Shown here: positions 7,572 through 14,248 of the stretch, piece by piece
Position numbering within the stretch: position 1 is the stretch's first letter
Layout: the number at the start of each line of letters is the position of its first letter
From: an uncultured Clostridia bacterium
Lineage (GTDB): Bacteria; Bacillota; Clostridia; Christensenellales; Aristaeellaceae
NCBI GenBank assembly: GCA_946410395.1
Contig: CAMKAE010000008.1
Span: 1-24,225 of the forward strand
Direction: 5' to 3'
Length of the DNA stretch: 24,225 nt
The notes under the pieces: generated by a model
Database searches by the model: none
Told to the model about the DNA's origin: nothing
What the model saw: the letters and a program-made list of their open reading frames with translations, nothing else
Translations under genes and position numbers: made by a program

Positions 7572-8120
7572 ATGTCTCGTATCGGAAGACTTCCGATCAC
7601 AGTCCCCGCGGGCGTGACGGTGGAGATTGACGAGAACAACCTGGTGACGGTGAAGGGCCCCAAGGGCACCCTCTGCCAGCAGGTCAACAAGGCAATCACC
7701 GTGAAGAAGGATGCCGGTGTGCTCCACGTCGAACGCCATGCCGAGGACAAGAACAGCCGGGCCATGCACGGCCTGTACCGCGCCCTGATCCATAACATGG
7801 TCGTGGGCGTGACCGACGGCTTCGCCAAGACGCTGGAGATGGTCGGCACCGGCTACAAGGCCAAGGCCGAGAACTCCGGCAAGACCCTGAACATCGCCAT
7901 CGGCTTCTCCCACCCCGTGGTGCTGGAAGCGCCGGAAGGCATTACCTTTGAGACGCCCAACGATACCACCATGGTCATCAAGGGCGCCAACAAGCAGCAG
8001 GTCGGCAACCTCGCCGCGGACATCCGTGCCATCCGCAAGCCGGAACCCTATCTGGGCAAGGGCATCAAGTACCAGGGTGAGCACATCCGCCGCAAGGAAG
8101 GCAAGACCGGTAAGAAGTAA
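7572..8120 (+). CDS. rplF: 50S ribosomal protein L6
   Basis: L6 lies at the base of the L7/L12 stalk near the sarcin-ricin loop, where translation factors bind. The 182-residue product starts MSRIGRLPITVPAGV. Two tandem L6 folds are visible: the first to about residue 80, the second carrying ETVGTGYKAKAENSGKTL-like sequence and ending EPYLGKGIKYQGEHIRRKEGKTG with its usual basic tail (segments quoted in part). A ribosome binding site ATGGAGGTG at 7556-7564 supports the ATG at 7572. Confidence 0.98.
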   Translation: MSRIGRLPITVPAGVTVEIDENNLVTVKGPKGTLCQQVNKAITVKKDAGVLHVERHAEDKNSRAMHGLYRALIHNMVVGVTDGFAKTLEMVGTGYKAKAENSGKTLNIAIGFSHPVVLEAPEGITFETPNDTTMVIKGANKQQVGNLAADIRAIRKPEPYLGKGIKYQGEHIRRKEGKTGKK

Positions 8121-8138
8121 GAGAGGGAGTGACTGCAA

Positions 8139-8507
8139 ATGTTCAACAAGCGTGACCGCAATGAGATCCGCGAGATCCGGCATGCCCGCGTCCGCAAGAA
8201 GATCAGCGGCACCCCTGACATGCCGCGCCTGTCTGTCTATCGTTCCAACAAGCATATCCAGGCTCAGATTATCGACGACGTGAAGGGCGTGACCCTGGTC
8301 AGCGCTTCCACGCTGGACCCGCAGCTGAAGGGCCAGCTCGACGATGTGGACAAGAAGGGTGCCGCCAAGCTGGTGGGCAAGCTCGTGGGCGAGCGCGCCA
8401 AGCAGGCCGGCATCACCACCGTGGTGTTTGACCGCGGCGGCTATGTCTACACCGGACGCGTCGCAGAGGTTGCCGCGGGTGCCCGCGAAGCCGGCCTCGA
8501 ATTCTGA
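8139..8507 (+). CDS. rplR: 50S ribosomal protein L18
   Basis: L18 binds 5S rRNA and carries it into the central protuberance together with L5. The 122-residue product starts with a basic tail (MFNKRDRNEIREIRHARVRKK) and contains the family motifs PRLSVYRSNKHIQAQIIDD, FDRGGYVYTGRV and the ending REAGLEF. Length is standard. A ribosome binding site GAGAGGGAG lies at about 8121-8129. The gap to rpsE is 20 nt. Confidence 0.98.
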   Translation: MFNKRDRNEIREIRHARVRKKISGTPDMPRLSVYRSNKHIQAQIIDDVKGVTLVSASTLDPQLKGQLDDVDKKGAAKLVGKLVGERAKQAGITTVVFDRGGYVYTGRVAEVAAGAREAGLEF

Positions 8508-8527
8508 GAAAGGGAGGACACACGCAA

Positions 8528-9025
8528 ATGCAACGCTTCGAACAGCAAAGTGAATTCAAAGATCGCCTGGTTGCTGTCAACCGCGTGTCCAAGACCGTCA
8601 AGGGCGGCCGCAATATGCGCTTCTCCGCGCTGGTGGTCGTGGGCAACGAGCAGGGCAAGGTCTCTGCCGGCATGGGCAAGGCTGTTGAAATCCCCGAGGC
8701 CATCCGCAAGGCCAACGAGGACGCCAAGAAAACGCTGATCGATGTGCCGATCACCGGCACCACGATCCCGCACGAGGTCACCGGGTACTACTCCACCGCC
8801 AAGGTGGTGCTGATCCCCGCCCCCGAGGGCACGGGCGTCATCGCCGGCGGCGCGGCCCGTGCCGTGCTGGAGATGGCCGGTGTGAAGGACATCCGCACCA
8901 AGTCCTTCGGCACCAACAACCCCATCAACATGGTCAAGGCGACGCTGGAAGCCCTCAAGCTCCTGCGCAGCCCCGAGCAGGTTGCCAAGATGCGCGGCAA
9001 GACCGTGGAAGAGCTGCTGGGTTAA
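8528..9025 (+). CDS. rpsE: 30S ribosomal protein S5
   Basis: S5 works in decoding fidelity and, with S3 and S4, in unwinding mRNA at the entry tunnel. The 165-residue product has the double-stranded RNA-binding domain FKDRLVAVNRVSKTVKGGRNM (in part), then GKVSAGMGKAVEIPEAIRKA and the C-terminal motif GTGVIAGGAARAVLEMAGVKD. Length is typical. GGGAGG at about 8512-8517 supports the ATG at 8528. Its partner S4 (rpsD) is not encoded in this window. Confidence 0.98.
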   Translation: MQRFEQQSEFKDRLVAVNRVSKTVKGGRNMRFSALVVVGNEQGKVSAGMGKAVEIPEAIRKANEDAKKTLIDVPITGTTIPHEVTGYYSTAKVVLIPAPEGTGVIAGGAARAVLEMAGVKDIRTKSFGTNNPINMVKATLEALKLLRSPEQVAKMRGKTVEELLG

Positions 9026-9038
9026 GGAGGAGAGAGAC

Positions 9039-9221
9039 ATGAAACTGAAGATTACGCTCGTCAAGTCTCCCATCGCCTCCCTGCCCAAGCACAAGGCCAC
9101 CGTGGCCGCCCTGGGCCTCAAGAAGGTGGGTCACCATGTGATCCAGCCCGACAACCCCTGCATCCGCGGGCAGATCTTCGCCGTGAAACACTTGGTGAAG
9201 GTCGAAGAAGTGAACGAGTAA
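9039..9221 (+). CDS. rpmD: 50S ribosomal protein L30
   Basis: L30 is a small large-subunit protein present in most but not all bacteria. The 60-residue product starts MKLKITLVKSPIASLPKHKA and contains ATVAALGLKKVGHHVIQPDNP, followed by RGQIFAVKHLVKVEEV. I chose the ATG at 9039, with AAGGAGGAG at about 9024-9032 just upstream. An in-frame ATG at 8982 lies within rpsE and would add 19 residues foreign to the family. Confidence 0.97.
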   Translation: MKLKITLVKSPIASLPKHKATVAALGLKKVGHHVIQPDNPCIRGQIFAVKHLVKVEEVNE

Positions 9222-9234
9222 GGAGGGACGGACG

Positions 9235-9675
9235 ATGAAACTGCATGAACTGCAGCCCGCCGAAGGCTCCACCACCGCGAAGAAGCGGCTGGGCCGCGGC
9301 GTTGGCTCCGGTCTGGGCAAGACCTCCGGCAAAGGACACAAGGGCGCCAAGGCCCGCTCCGGCGGCGGCAAGCGGCCCGGCTTCGAGGGCGGCCAGATGC
9401 CCCTGTATCGCCGTGTTCCCAAGAAGGGTTTCAACAACATCTTTGGCACGGACTATGCAGCCGTGAACGTCGAGCGCCTGGAAGTCTTTGAGGATGGCGC
9501 GGTAGTTGACGCTCAGGCCCTGAAGGACGCCGGAATTATCAAGAAGGAACTGGGCGGCGTGAAGATCATGGGCAACGGCGATCTCACCAAGAAGCTGACC
9601 GTCAAGGCCGCCAAGTTTACCGCCTCAGCAAAGGAAAAGATCGAGGCACTCGGCGGGAAAGCCGAGGTGATCTGA
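9235..9675 (+). CDS. rplO: 50S ribosomal protein L15
   Basis: L15 is a late-assembly large-subunit protein with a long glycine-rich extension that penetrates 23S rRNA. The 146-residue product starts MKLHELQPAEGSTTAKKRLG and shows the diagnostic stretch GVGSGLGKTSGKGHKGAKAR followed by KRPGFEGGQMPLYRRVPKKGF. The rest forms the globular domain. AAGGAGGG upstream (about 9221-9228) supports the ATG. Only one base separates its stop from the secY start, so secY translation is probably coupled to it. Confidence 0.98.
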   Translation: MKLHELQPAEGSTTAKKRLGRGVGSGLGKTSGKGHKGAKARSGGGKRPGFEGGQMPLYRRVPKKGFNNIFGTDYAAVNVERLEVFEDGAVVDAQALKDAGIIKKELGGVKIMGNGDLTKKLTVKAAKFTASAKEKIEALGGKAEVI

Positions 9676-9676
9676 C

Positions 9677-10996
9677 ATGCTGAACAGTCTGCGTCAGATC
9701 TGGAAAACCCCGGAACTCCGCAAGAAGATTCTCTACACCCTGGGCATGCTGGTGCTCTTCCGGCTGCTGAGCGTCGTCTGGGCCCCGGGCCTGGACCGTA
9801 ACGCGGTCAGCCTGTATACCAGCTCCGGCGGCCTGCTGGACCTGGTCAACATGATGACCGGCAACGCCATGTCCGAGGGCACGATCATGGCCATGGGCAT
9901 CTCGCCCTACATCAACGCCAGCATCATCATGCAGCTGCTGTGCATCGCCGTCCCGGCGCTGGAGCGGCTGCAGAACGATGAGACCGGCGCGGGCCGTGAA
10001 AAGATCAACCGCATCACCCGCTATGTCACCGTGGCGCTTGCCGCTGTGCAGGCCATCGGCATCATGATGAGCCTGGGCTTCGTCAAGGCCGGCTTCATCA
10101 ACTGGCTCCTGTGCGGCCTGTCCATGGCAGCCGGCACGGCGCTGGCCATGTGGATCGGCGAGCGCATCACCGACAAGGGCGTGGGCAACGGCATCTCCCT
10201 GCTGATCTTCGTGGGCATCATGAGCAACCTGTTCAACGGCGTTGTCCGGGCCTTCCAGGCCGGCAGCGGCGCGACCTTTGCAGGCTATGCCAGCGGCTGG
10301 GTGACCCTGGCCGTCATCGTGGTGACCTCGGTGCTGATGACTGTTGTGGTGACCTTTGTGGAACTGGCCGAGCGCCGGATCCCGCTGCAGATCGCCAAGC
10401 AGACCAAGGGACGCCGCGTCTACGGCGGCCAGAACACCCGCCTGACCCTGAAGGTTGTCTCCGTGGGCGTCATGCCGCTGATCTTCGCCTACGCGTTCCT
10501 GTCCTTCCCGGGCACCATCGCGCAGATGTTCACCAAGGTGGACCCGATGACCGGCCAGGCGCCTGCGGGCTCCTTCCTGGCCTGGTGGAACACCTACATG
10601 TCTCAGGGCGGCAGCGGCATCTGGTGCTTCCTGATCGTCTCTGCGCTGCTGATCATGGCCTTCACCTACTTCTATTCCTCCATCAGCTTTGACCCCGCCA
10701 AGCAGGCGGAGCAGCTGATCATGCAGGGCGCCACCATCCCCGGTCAGCGCGGCAAGAACATCCGCAACTACCTGCAGACGGTGGTGAGCCGCCTGAACCT
10801 GTTCGCGGCCCTGTTCCTGGCGGTGCTGTCGGCGATCCCGACGCTGCTGATGCATTTGATGCACGTGTCGATCCCCTTCGCGGCCAGCTCGATCCTGATC
10901 GCTGTGTCCGTGGCGCTGGAAACCATCCGCACCATCCAGGGCGAGATGAGCATCCGCGGCATCGACATGGACATCGAAAAGGGCGGCTTTATGTGA
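9677..10996 (+). CDS. secY: SecY, protein-conducting channel of the Sec translocon
   Basis: SecY forms the membrane channel for signal-peptide-dependent export with SecE, SecG and SecA. The 439-residue product begins MLNSLRQIWKTPELRKKILY and has about ten hydrophobic segments. The plug/TM2 region SPYINASIIMQLLC and the cytoplasmic loop ELAERRIPLQIAKQTKGRR are clearly conserved. The ending EMSIRGIDMDIEKGGFM is typical of Firmicutes SecY. It starts 1 nt after rplO; the likely ribosome binding site GAGGTGA lies within the end of rplO. Confidence 0.97.
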   Translation: MLNSLRQIWKTPELRKKILYTLGMLVLFRLLSVVWAPGLDRNAVSLYTSSGGLLDLVNMMTGNAMSEGTIMAMGISPYINASIIMQLLCIAVPALERLQNDETGAGREKINRITRYVTVALAAVQAIGIMMSLGFVKAGFINWLLCGLSMAAGTALAMWIGERITDKGVGNGISLLIFVGIMSNLFNGVVRAFQAGSGATFAGYASGWVTLAVIVVTSVLMTVVVTFVELAERRIPLQIAKQTKGRRVYGGQNTRLTLKVVSVGVMPLIFAYAFLSFPGTIAQMFTKVDPMTGQAPAGSFLAWWNTYMSQGGSGIWCFLIVSALLIMAFTYFYSSISFDPAKQAEQLIMQGATIPGQRGKNIRNYLQTVVSRLNLFAALFLAVLSAIPTLLMHLMHVSIPFAASSILIAVSVALETIRTIQGEMSIRGIDMDIEKGGFM

Positions 10997-11005
10997 GAAC
11001 TGCAC

Positions 11006-11034
11006 GGCCATGCGCCCGGAGCGGGCGCATGGCC
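11006..11034 (+). repeat. Perfect 13-bp hairpin between secY and adk
   Basis: GGCCATGCGCCCG (11006-11018), loop GAG and CGGGCGCATGGCC (11022-11034) form an uninterrupted 13-bp stem. With one bulged base (11035) it extends by four more pairs. No T-run follows and adk begins only 33 nt downstream, so it does not look like a Rho-independent terminator. It may be a processing or stability element separating the ribosomal and SecY part of the message from adk. Confidence 0.75.
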
Positions 11035-11067
11035 TGTGCGTGGACCTGACTGGAAAGGAGCGGCAGA

Positions 11068-11691
11068 ATGAACATCATTTTTCTGGGCCCCCCCGGCGCA
11101 GGCAAGGGAACACAGGCGCAGCGCATCTGCGCAGCCCTGAACATCCCGCAGATCTCCACGGGCGACATGCTCCGGCGTGCCATCCAGGAGCAGACCCCCA
11201 CGGGCCTGAAGGCAAAGAGCTACATGGACGCGGGCGGACTGGTGCCGGATGACGTCATCATTGCCATCGTCAAAGAGCGCCTTCAGGCAGACGACTGCAA
11301 AAACGGCTACATCCTCGACGGTTTCCCCCGCACGGTTCCCCAGGCGGAAGCGCTGGAAGGCATTGCCTCCATCGACAAGGTCGTGGAGCTGGACGTGGCG
11401 GACGAAGTGCTGATCAAGCGCATCTCCGGCCGCCGGGTGTGCCTCAAGTGCGGGGCCACCTATCACGAGAGCCGGCTGAACGGCAAGACCACCTGCGACA
11501 ACTGCGGCGAACCGCTGATCCAGCGGGACGACGACAAGGCCGAGACGGTCCTGAACCGCCTGAACTCCTACCACGCCAAAACCGAGCCCCTCGTGAACTT
11601 CTACCAGGGCCGCGGCAAGCTGGTCAAGGTGGACGGTGCGGGCGACATGGATGCCATTTTCGATGAGATCCTGAAGGCGCTCAAGGCATGA
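11068..11691 (+). CDS. adk: Adenylate kinase, zinc-type lid
   Basis: The enzyme interconverts ATP + AMP and 2 ADP in the cytoplasm. The 207-residue product has the P-loop GPPGAGKGT (7-15), the AMP-binding ISTGDMLR (29-36), GFPRT (85-89) and a LID domain carrying four cysteines (C125, C128, C143, C146). These form the structural zinc site found in many Gram-positive adenylate kinases and absent in E. coli. AAAGGAG at about 11053-11059 supports the ATG. Its stop overlaps the map start as ATGA (11688-11691). Confidence 0.98.
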   Translation: MNIIFLGPPGAGKGTQAQRICAALNIPQISTGDMLRRAIQEQTPTGLKAKSYMDAGGLVPDDVIIAIVKERLQADDCKNGYILDGFPRTVPQAEALEGIASIDKVVELDVADEVLIKRISGRRVCLKCGATYHESRLNGKTTCDNCGEPLIQRDDDKAETVLNRLNSYHAKTEPLVNFYQGRGKLVKVDGAGDMDAIFDEILKALKA

Positions 11692-12482
11692 TCACGCTGA
11701 AGAATCCGGTCCAGATCGCCAAAATGCGGGAAGCCGGCGCGCTGCTGTACGAAGTGCTGCAGGCCGTGAAGCAGGCGGTCCGGCCGGGCGTCACCACCGG
11801 CGGCCTCAACCGCCTGGCGGAGGATCTGATCCGGAAGCATCACGCGACCCCGTCCTTTCTGGGCTACGAGGGCTTTCCCGCCAGCCTGTGCACGTCGGTC
11901 AACGACTGCGTGGTCCACGGCATCCCCTCGGACAGGCAGGTGCTGCGGGAGGGAGACATTCTGTCTCTGGACTGCGGCCTGGTGCTCGACGGCTGGCAGG
12001 CCGACAGCGCGCTGACAATCCCGGTGGGAGAGGCCTCCGCCGAGGCTTTGAAGCTGATTGCGGTCACTGAGCGCTGCTTCTTCGAGGGCGCACGCGCCGC
12101 GGTGAAGGGCAACCGCCTGGGTGACATCGGCCACGCGGTTCAGACCCTGGCGGAGGCCAACGGCTACGGCGTGATCCGGGACCTGACCGGTCACGGCATC
12201 GGCCGGGAAATGCACGAGGAGCCCGCGGTGTTCAACTTCGGTCTCCCGGGCCACGGCCAGCGCCTGTATCCCGGCATGACCATCGCCGTCGAGCCCATGA
12301 TCGCCATGGGGGACTGGCACCTGAGCCAGGACGACGACGGCTGGGGCATGCGGACCGTGGACCACAGCGTTTGCTCCCACTACGAGCACACGCTGGCCGT
12401 CGGCGAGGATGGCCTGCCGGAAATCCTGACCCTGCCGGGCTTCGACTGGAAGGAGCTGGACGATGGAACCGATACCCTTTGA
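11688..12482 (+). CDS. map: Type I methionine aminopeptidase
   Basis: The enzyme removes the initiator methionine from new proteins. The 264-residue product shows all five metal ligands in the usual order: D95 and D106 (LDCGLVLDGWQAD), H169 (TGHGIGREMHEEP), E202 (AVEPM) and E233 (HYEHT), plus the substrate-binding H77. The segment DWHLSQDDDGWGMRTVD near the C-terminus is normal. Its start overlaps the adk stop by 4 nt, and its end overlaps the next gene by 20 nt. It has no N-terminal SH3-like zinc domain. Confidence 0.97.
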   Translation: MITLKNPVQIAKMREAGALLYEVLQAVKQAVRPGVTTGGLNRLAEDLIRKHHATPSFLGYEGFPASLCTSVNDCVVHGIPSDRQVLREGDILSLDCGLVLDGWQADSALTIPVGEASAEALKLIAVTERCFFEGARAAVKGNRLGDIGHAVQTLAEANGYGVIRDLTGHGIGREMHEEPAVFNFGLPGHGQRLYPGMTIAVEPMIAMGDWHLSQDDDGWGMRTVDHSVCSHYEHTLAVGEDGLPEILTLPGFDWKELDDGTDTL

Positions 12483-12762
12483 GGTGGGACGCGTCGTGAC
12501 CTCGCTGCAGGGGCGCGACCGAAAGCGCAGCTTTGTGGTGATCGGCGTGCCGGAGGAAGGCTTCGTCCTGATGAGCGACGGCAGGACCCGCAAGCTGGAT
12601 CGCCCCAAAAAGAAAAAAACCAAACATCTCAGGCCAAGTCCCGTGAAGATGGAGACCTATCAGCAGTTGCTGACGGAGAACCGGCTGAAGGACAGCGACA
12701 TCCGCCGCTTCCTCGGCGAAAACGGGTTTGACCCCGGACAGCCCCTGTGCAAGGAGGACTGA
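12463..12762 (+). CDS. KOW-domain RNA-binding protein (L14e-like)
   Basis: The 99-residue product starts MEPIPFEVGRVVTSLQGRDR, resembling the KOW/SH3-like fold of L14e-type RNA-binding proteins. It continues with the basic block RPKKKKTKH near residue 47 and a C-terminal helix-rich tail. Small KOW proteins occur between map and infA in many Clostridia; their function is not established. Residues 5-45 would be the fold. AAGGAG at 12450-12455 sits inside map and the ATG overlaps map by 20 nt, indicating coupled translation. A role in ribosome function is inferred from context only. Confidence 0.85.
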   Translation: MEPIPFEVGRVVTSLQGRDRKRSFVVIGVPEEGFVLMSDGRTRKLDRPKKKKTKHLRPSPVKMETYQQLLTENRLKDSDIRRFLGENGFDPGQPLCKED

Positions 12763-12766
12763 AAAC

Positions 12767-12988
12767 TTGTCCAAGGACGATGTCATTGAAATGGACGGAA
12801 AGGTCGTGGAGGCCCTTCCCAACGCCATGTTCCGGGTGGAGCTTTCCAACGGCTACCAGATCATGGCACACATCTCCGGCAAGATGCGTCAGAACTTCAT
12901 CCGCATCTACCCCGGAGACAAAGTTACTGTCGAGCTTTCGCCCTATGATCTGACCCGCGGTCGGATCACCTGGCGCAGCAAGAGCTGA
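12767..12988 (+). CDS. infA: Translation initiation factor IF-1, TTG start
   Basis: IF-1 is an OB-fold factor that occupies the A site of the 30S subunit during initiation. From TTG at 12767 the product is 73 residues, matching the family: MSKDDVIEMDGKVVEALPNA, then YQIMAHISGKMRQNFIRIYPGDKV and DLTRGRITWRSK. AAGGAGG at about 12751-12757 gives good spacing to this TTG. An in-frame upstream ATG at 12728 would add 13 residues foreign to IF-1 and place the start inside the KOW gene. TTG is therefore the likely start. Confidence 0.95.
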   Translation: MSKDDVIEMDGKVVEALPNAMFRVELSNGYQIMAHISGKMRQNFIRIYPGDKVTVELSPYDLTRGRITWRSKS

Positions 12989-13016
12989 TTTCACCCGAGC
13001 AAAGGAGGAACATGCC

Positions 13017-13130
13017 ATGAAAGTCAGGCCGAGTGTCAAGCCGATTTGCGAAAAGTGCAAGATCATCAAGCGCAAGGGCAGGGTCATGGTGATTTGCGAG
13101 AATCCCAAGCACAAGCAGAAGCAGGGCTGA
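13017..13130 (+). CDS. rpmJ: 50S ribosomal protein L36, zinc-binding form
   Basis: L36 is the smallest large-subunit protein. The 37-residue product starts MKVRPSVKPICEKCKIIKR and has the zinc ligands C11, C14, C27 and H32. AAGGAGG at about 13002-13008 lies 8 nt before the ATG at 13017; a second ATG at 13012 is out of frame and stops after two codons. In Firmicutes it is normally followed by rpsM, rpsK, rpsD, rpoA and rplQ. Here it is instead followed directly by a terminator. Confidence 0.97.
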   Translation: MKVRPSVKPICEKCKIIKRKGRVMVICENPKHKQKQG

Positions 13131-13144
13131 ACTGCATAAAGAAT

Positions 13145-13171
13145 CCCGTCGGAGCGATCCGGCGGGTTTTT
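13145..13171 (+). terminator. Rho-independent terminator ending the ribosomal protein operon
   Basis: CCCGTCGG (13145-13152) and CCGGCGGG (13159-13166) form an 8-bp stem with one G-T wobble and a 6-nt loop, followed by five T. It lies 14 nt after the rpmJ stop. It also sits downstream of the convergent minus-strand gene, but the minus-strand flank has no clean T-run. Confidence 0.9.
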
Positions 13172-13205
13172 GAATTCGGAATGCGGAATTCGGAATGCGG
13201 AATTA
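13172..13205. repeat. Tandem 14-bp GAATTCGGAATGCG repeat
   Basis: GAATTCGGAATGCG occurs twice head to tail (13172-13185 and 13186-13199), followed by a partial third copy GAATTA. It begins right after the T-run of the operon terminator and reaches to the stop codon of the minus-strand rfbD-like gene. Degenerate versions of the unit (ATGAATTTGGGGTTTGGGATTCGG, quoted here only as a general region, 13204-13227) continue into that gene and encode its last residues. Confidence 0.8.
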
Positions 13206-14057
13206 TGAATTTGGGGTTTGGGATTCGGACATGAGCCAGCGCTTTACGGCGTCCTGCCAGGGTGGGAGGCGGGGGAAGCCGTTCCGGTCCAGGGAGGCCT
13301 TGCTCAGGCGGGCGTTGGCGGGGCGGCGGGCCGGGGCGGGGAAGGCGGAGGAGGGGATGGGGATCACCTGCGCGGGCAGGCCGGCGCAGCGGAAGACCTC
13401 CTCGGCGAACTCCGCCCGGGAGCAGAAGCCCTCGTTGGTGGCATGACAGATGCCGTAGCGGTCCGTCCGGACCAGATTGCAGAGGAAGTCGGCGAGATCC
13501 GGGGCGTAGGTGGGACTGCCGAACTGGTCGCAGACCACGCGGACCTCCGGCTTCTCCCGGCCCAGCTGCAGCATCGTGCGGGGAAAGCAGGGCCCCCGGC
13601 CGAAGAGCCAGGCGGTGCGGACGATGAAAAAGCGCGTCATGACGGAGCGCACCGCGTCCTCCGCCTGGAGCTTGCTGAGCCCGTAAACGTTGCGCGGATT
13701 GCAGGGGCTGTCCGTGTCCAGCTCGCCCTCCGCGTCCCCGCCGAAGACATAGTCCGAGGAGATCAGGCAGAGTTTGGCGTGCACGGACAGGGCCGCGCGG
13801 GCCAGGTACAGGCTGCCCATGGCGTTGGCCCTGCAGCACGCGGCGGGCTCGGTCTCGGCCTGGTCCACCGCGGTGTATCCGGCGCAGTGGATGATGACGT
13901 CCGGCGCCTCCCGGTTCACGGCGCTGTACACCGCCTCGGGATCCGTCACGTCGAAGTCCTCCCGGCCCACCCCCGTGCAGGGGATGCCCAGCGTCCGCAG
14001 CCGGCGCAGGATCTCCTGCCCCAGCAGCCCTTTCGCGCCGGTCACCATGATCAGCAT
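13203..14057 (-). CDS. rfbD: RmlD-like dTDP-4-dehydrorhamnose reductase
   Basis: RmlD reduces dTDP-4-keto-L-rhamnose to dTDP-L-rhamnose with NAD(P)H, the last step of rhamnose precursor synthesis for cell-wall or surface glycans. The 284-residue product has GAKGLLG (7-13) for the cofactor, SSDYVFGG (100-107), the catalytic YxxxK pair Y125/K129 (YGLSK), RTAWLFG (147-153) and the family ending RPANARLSK...PWQDAVKRWL. I chose the ATG at 14057 because AGAGGTG (14070-14064) is 6 nt away; an ATG at 14063 would abut it. The final residues MSESQTPNS arise from a repeat. rfbA, rfbB and rfbC are not nearby, so the substrate is inferred. Confidence 0.88.
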   Translation of the reverse strand: MLIMVTGAKGLLGQEILRRLRTLGIPCTGVGREDFDVTDPEAVYSAVNREAPDVIIHCAGYTAVDQAETEPAACCRANAMGSLYLARAALSVHAKLCLISSDYVFGGDAEGELDTDSPCNPRNVYGLSKLQAEDAVRSVMTRFFIVRTAWLFGRGPCFPRTMLQLGREKPEVRVVCDQFGSPTYAPDLADFLCNLVRTDRYGICHATNEGFCSRAEFAEEVFRCAGLPAQVIPIPSSAFPAPARRPANARLSKASLDRNGFPRLPPWQDAVKRWLMSESQTPNS

Positions 14058-14077
14058 GCGCATCACCTCTTTGCCCC

Positions 14078-14106
14078 ATTGTATCACGGATTCCGGGCAC
14101 TTGCAA
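14078..14106 (-). promoter_or_regulatory. Promoter of the rfbD-like gene
   Basis: On the minus strand a -35 box TTGCAA (14106-14101) and a -10 box TACAAT (14083-14078) are 17 bp apart. Transcription would begin near 14071, about 14 nt before the ATG, so the leader contains little beyond the ribosome binding site. Confidence 0.8.
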
Positions 14107-14193
14107 CAGAACGGAAGGACAGCTGCGCGGGGTTTCTGCGCCGGATTTCGCAAAAAGTTTACAAATCGCGGGATATCCCGGCGGAGGGAGTGC

Positions 14194-14222
14194 TTTTCTT
14201 CCCGGGAGAATTGTGCTATAAT
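14194..14222 (+). promoter_or_regulatory. Extended -10 promoter of the PucR-type regulator and S41 protease unit
   Basis: TGTGC directly precedes a perfect TATAAT (14217-14222), a TRTGn extended -10 element typical of Gram-positive bacteria. The -35 region (TTTTCT at about 14194-14199) is poor. The start would be near 14229, 20 nt before the ATG. An inverted repeat GGGATATCCC (14169-14178) and the palindrome CCCGGG (14201-14206) lie upstream and between the boxes and could bind a regulator. Confidence 0.75.
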
Positions 14223-14248
14223 GGGCGGGAACGGGAGGGAGCGCAAAG

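Noticed and set aside
9617..11011. 464-codon open frame antisense to secY
   Set aside because: secY on the + strand is unmistakable; the antisense protein is compositionally biased and resembles nothing.
11006..11034. secY-adk hairpin as a Rho-independent terminator
   Set aside because: There is no T-run after the stem, and adk follows 33 nt later without a visible promoter.
13172..13205. CRISPR-like array at the tandem repeats
   Set aside because: The copies are contiguous with no spacers and only two to three units long; no cas genes are present. No other CRISPR, tRNA or rRNA gene was seen in the window.
14058..14246. N-terminal extension of the rfbD-like gene to 14246
   Set aside because: It would run through the gene's own promoter and the divergent promoter; the ribosome binding site and RmlD fold start fit the ATG at 14057.
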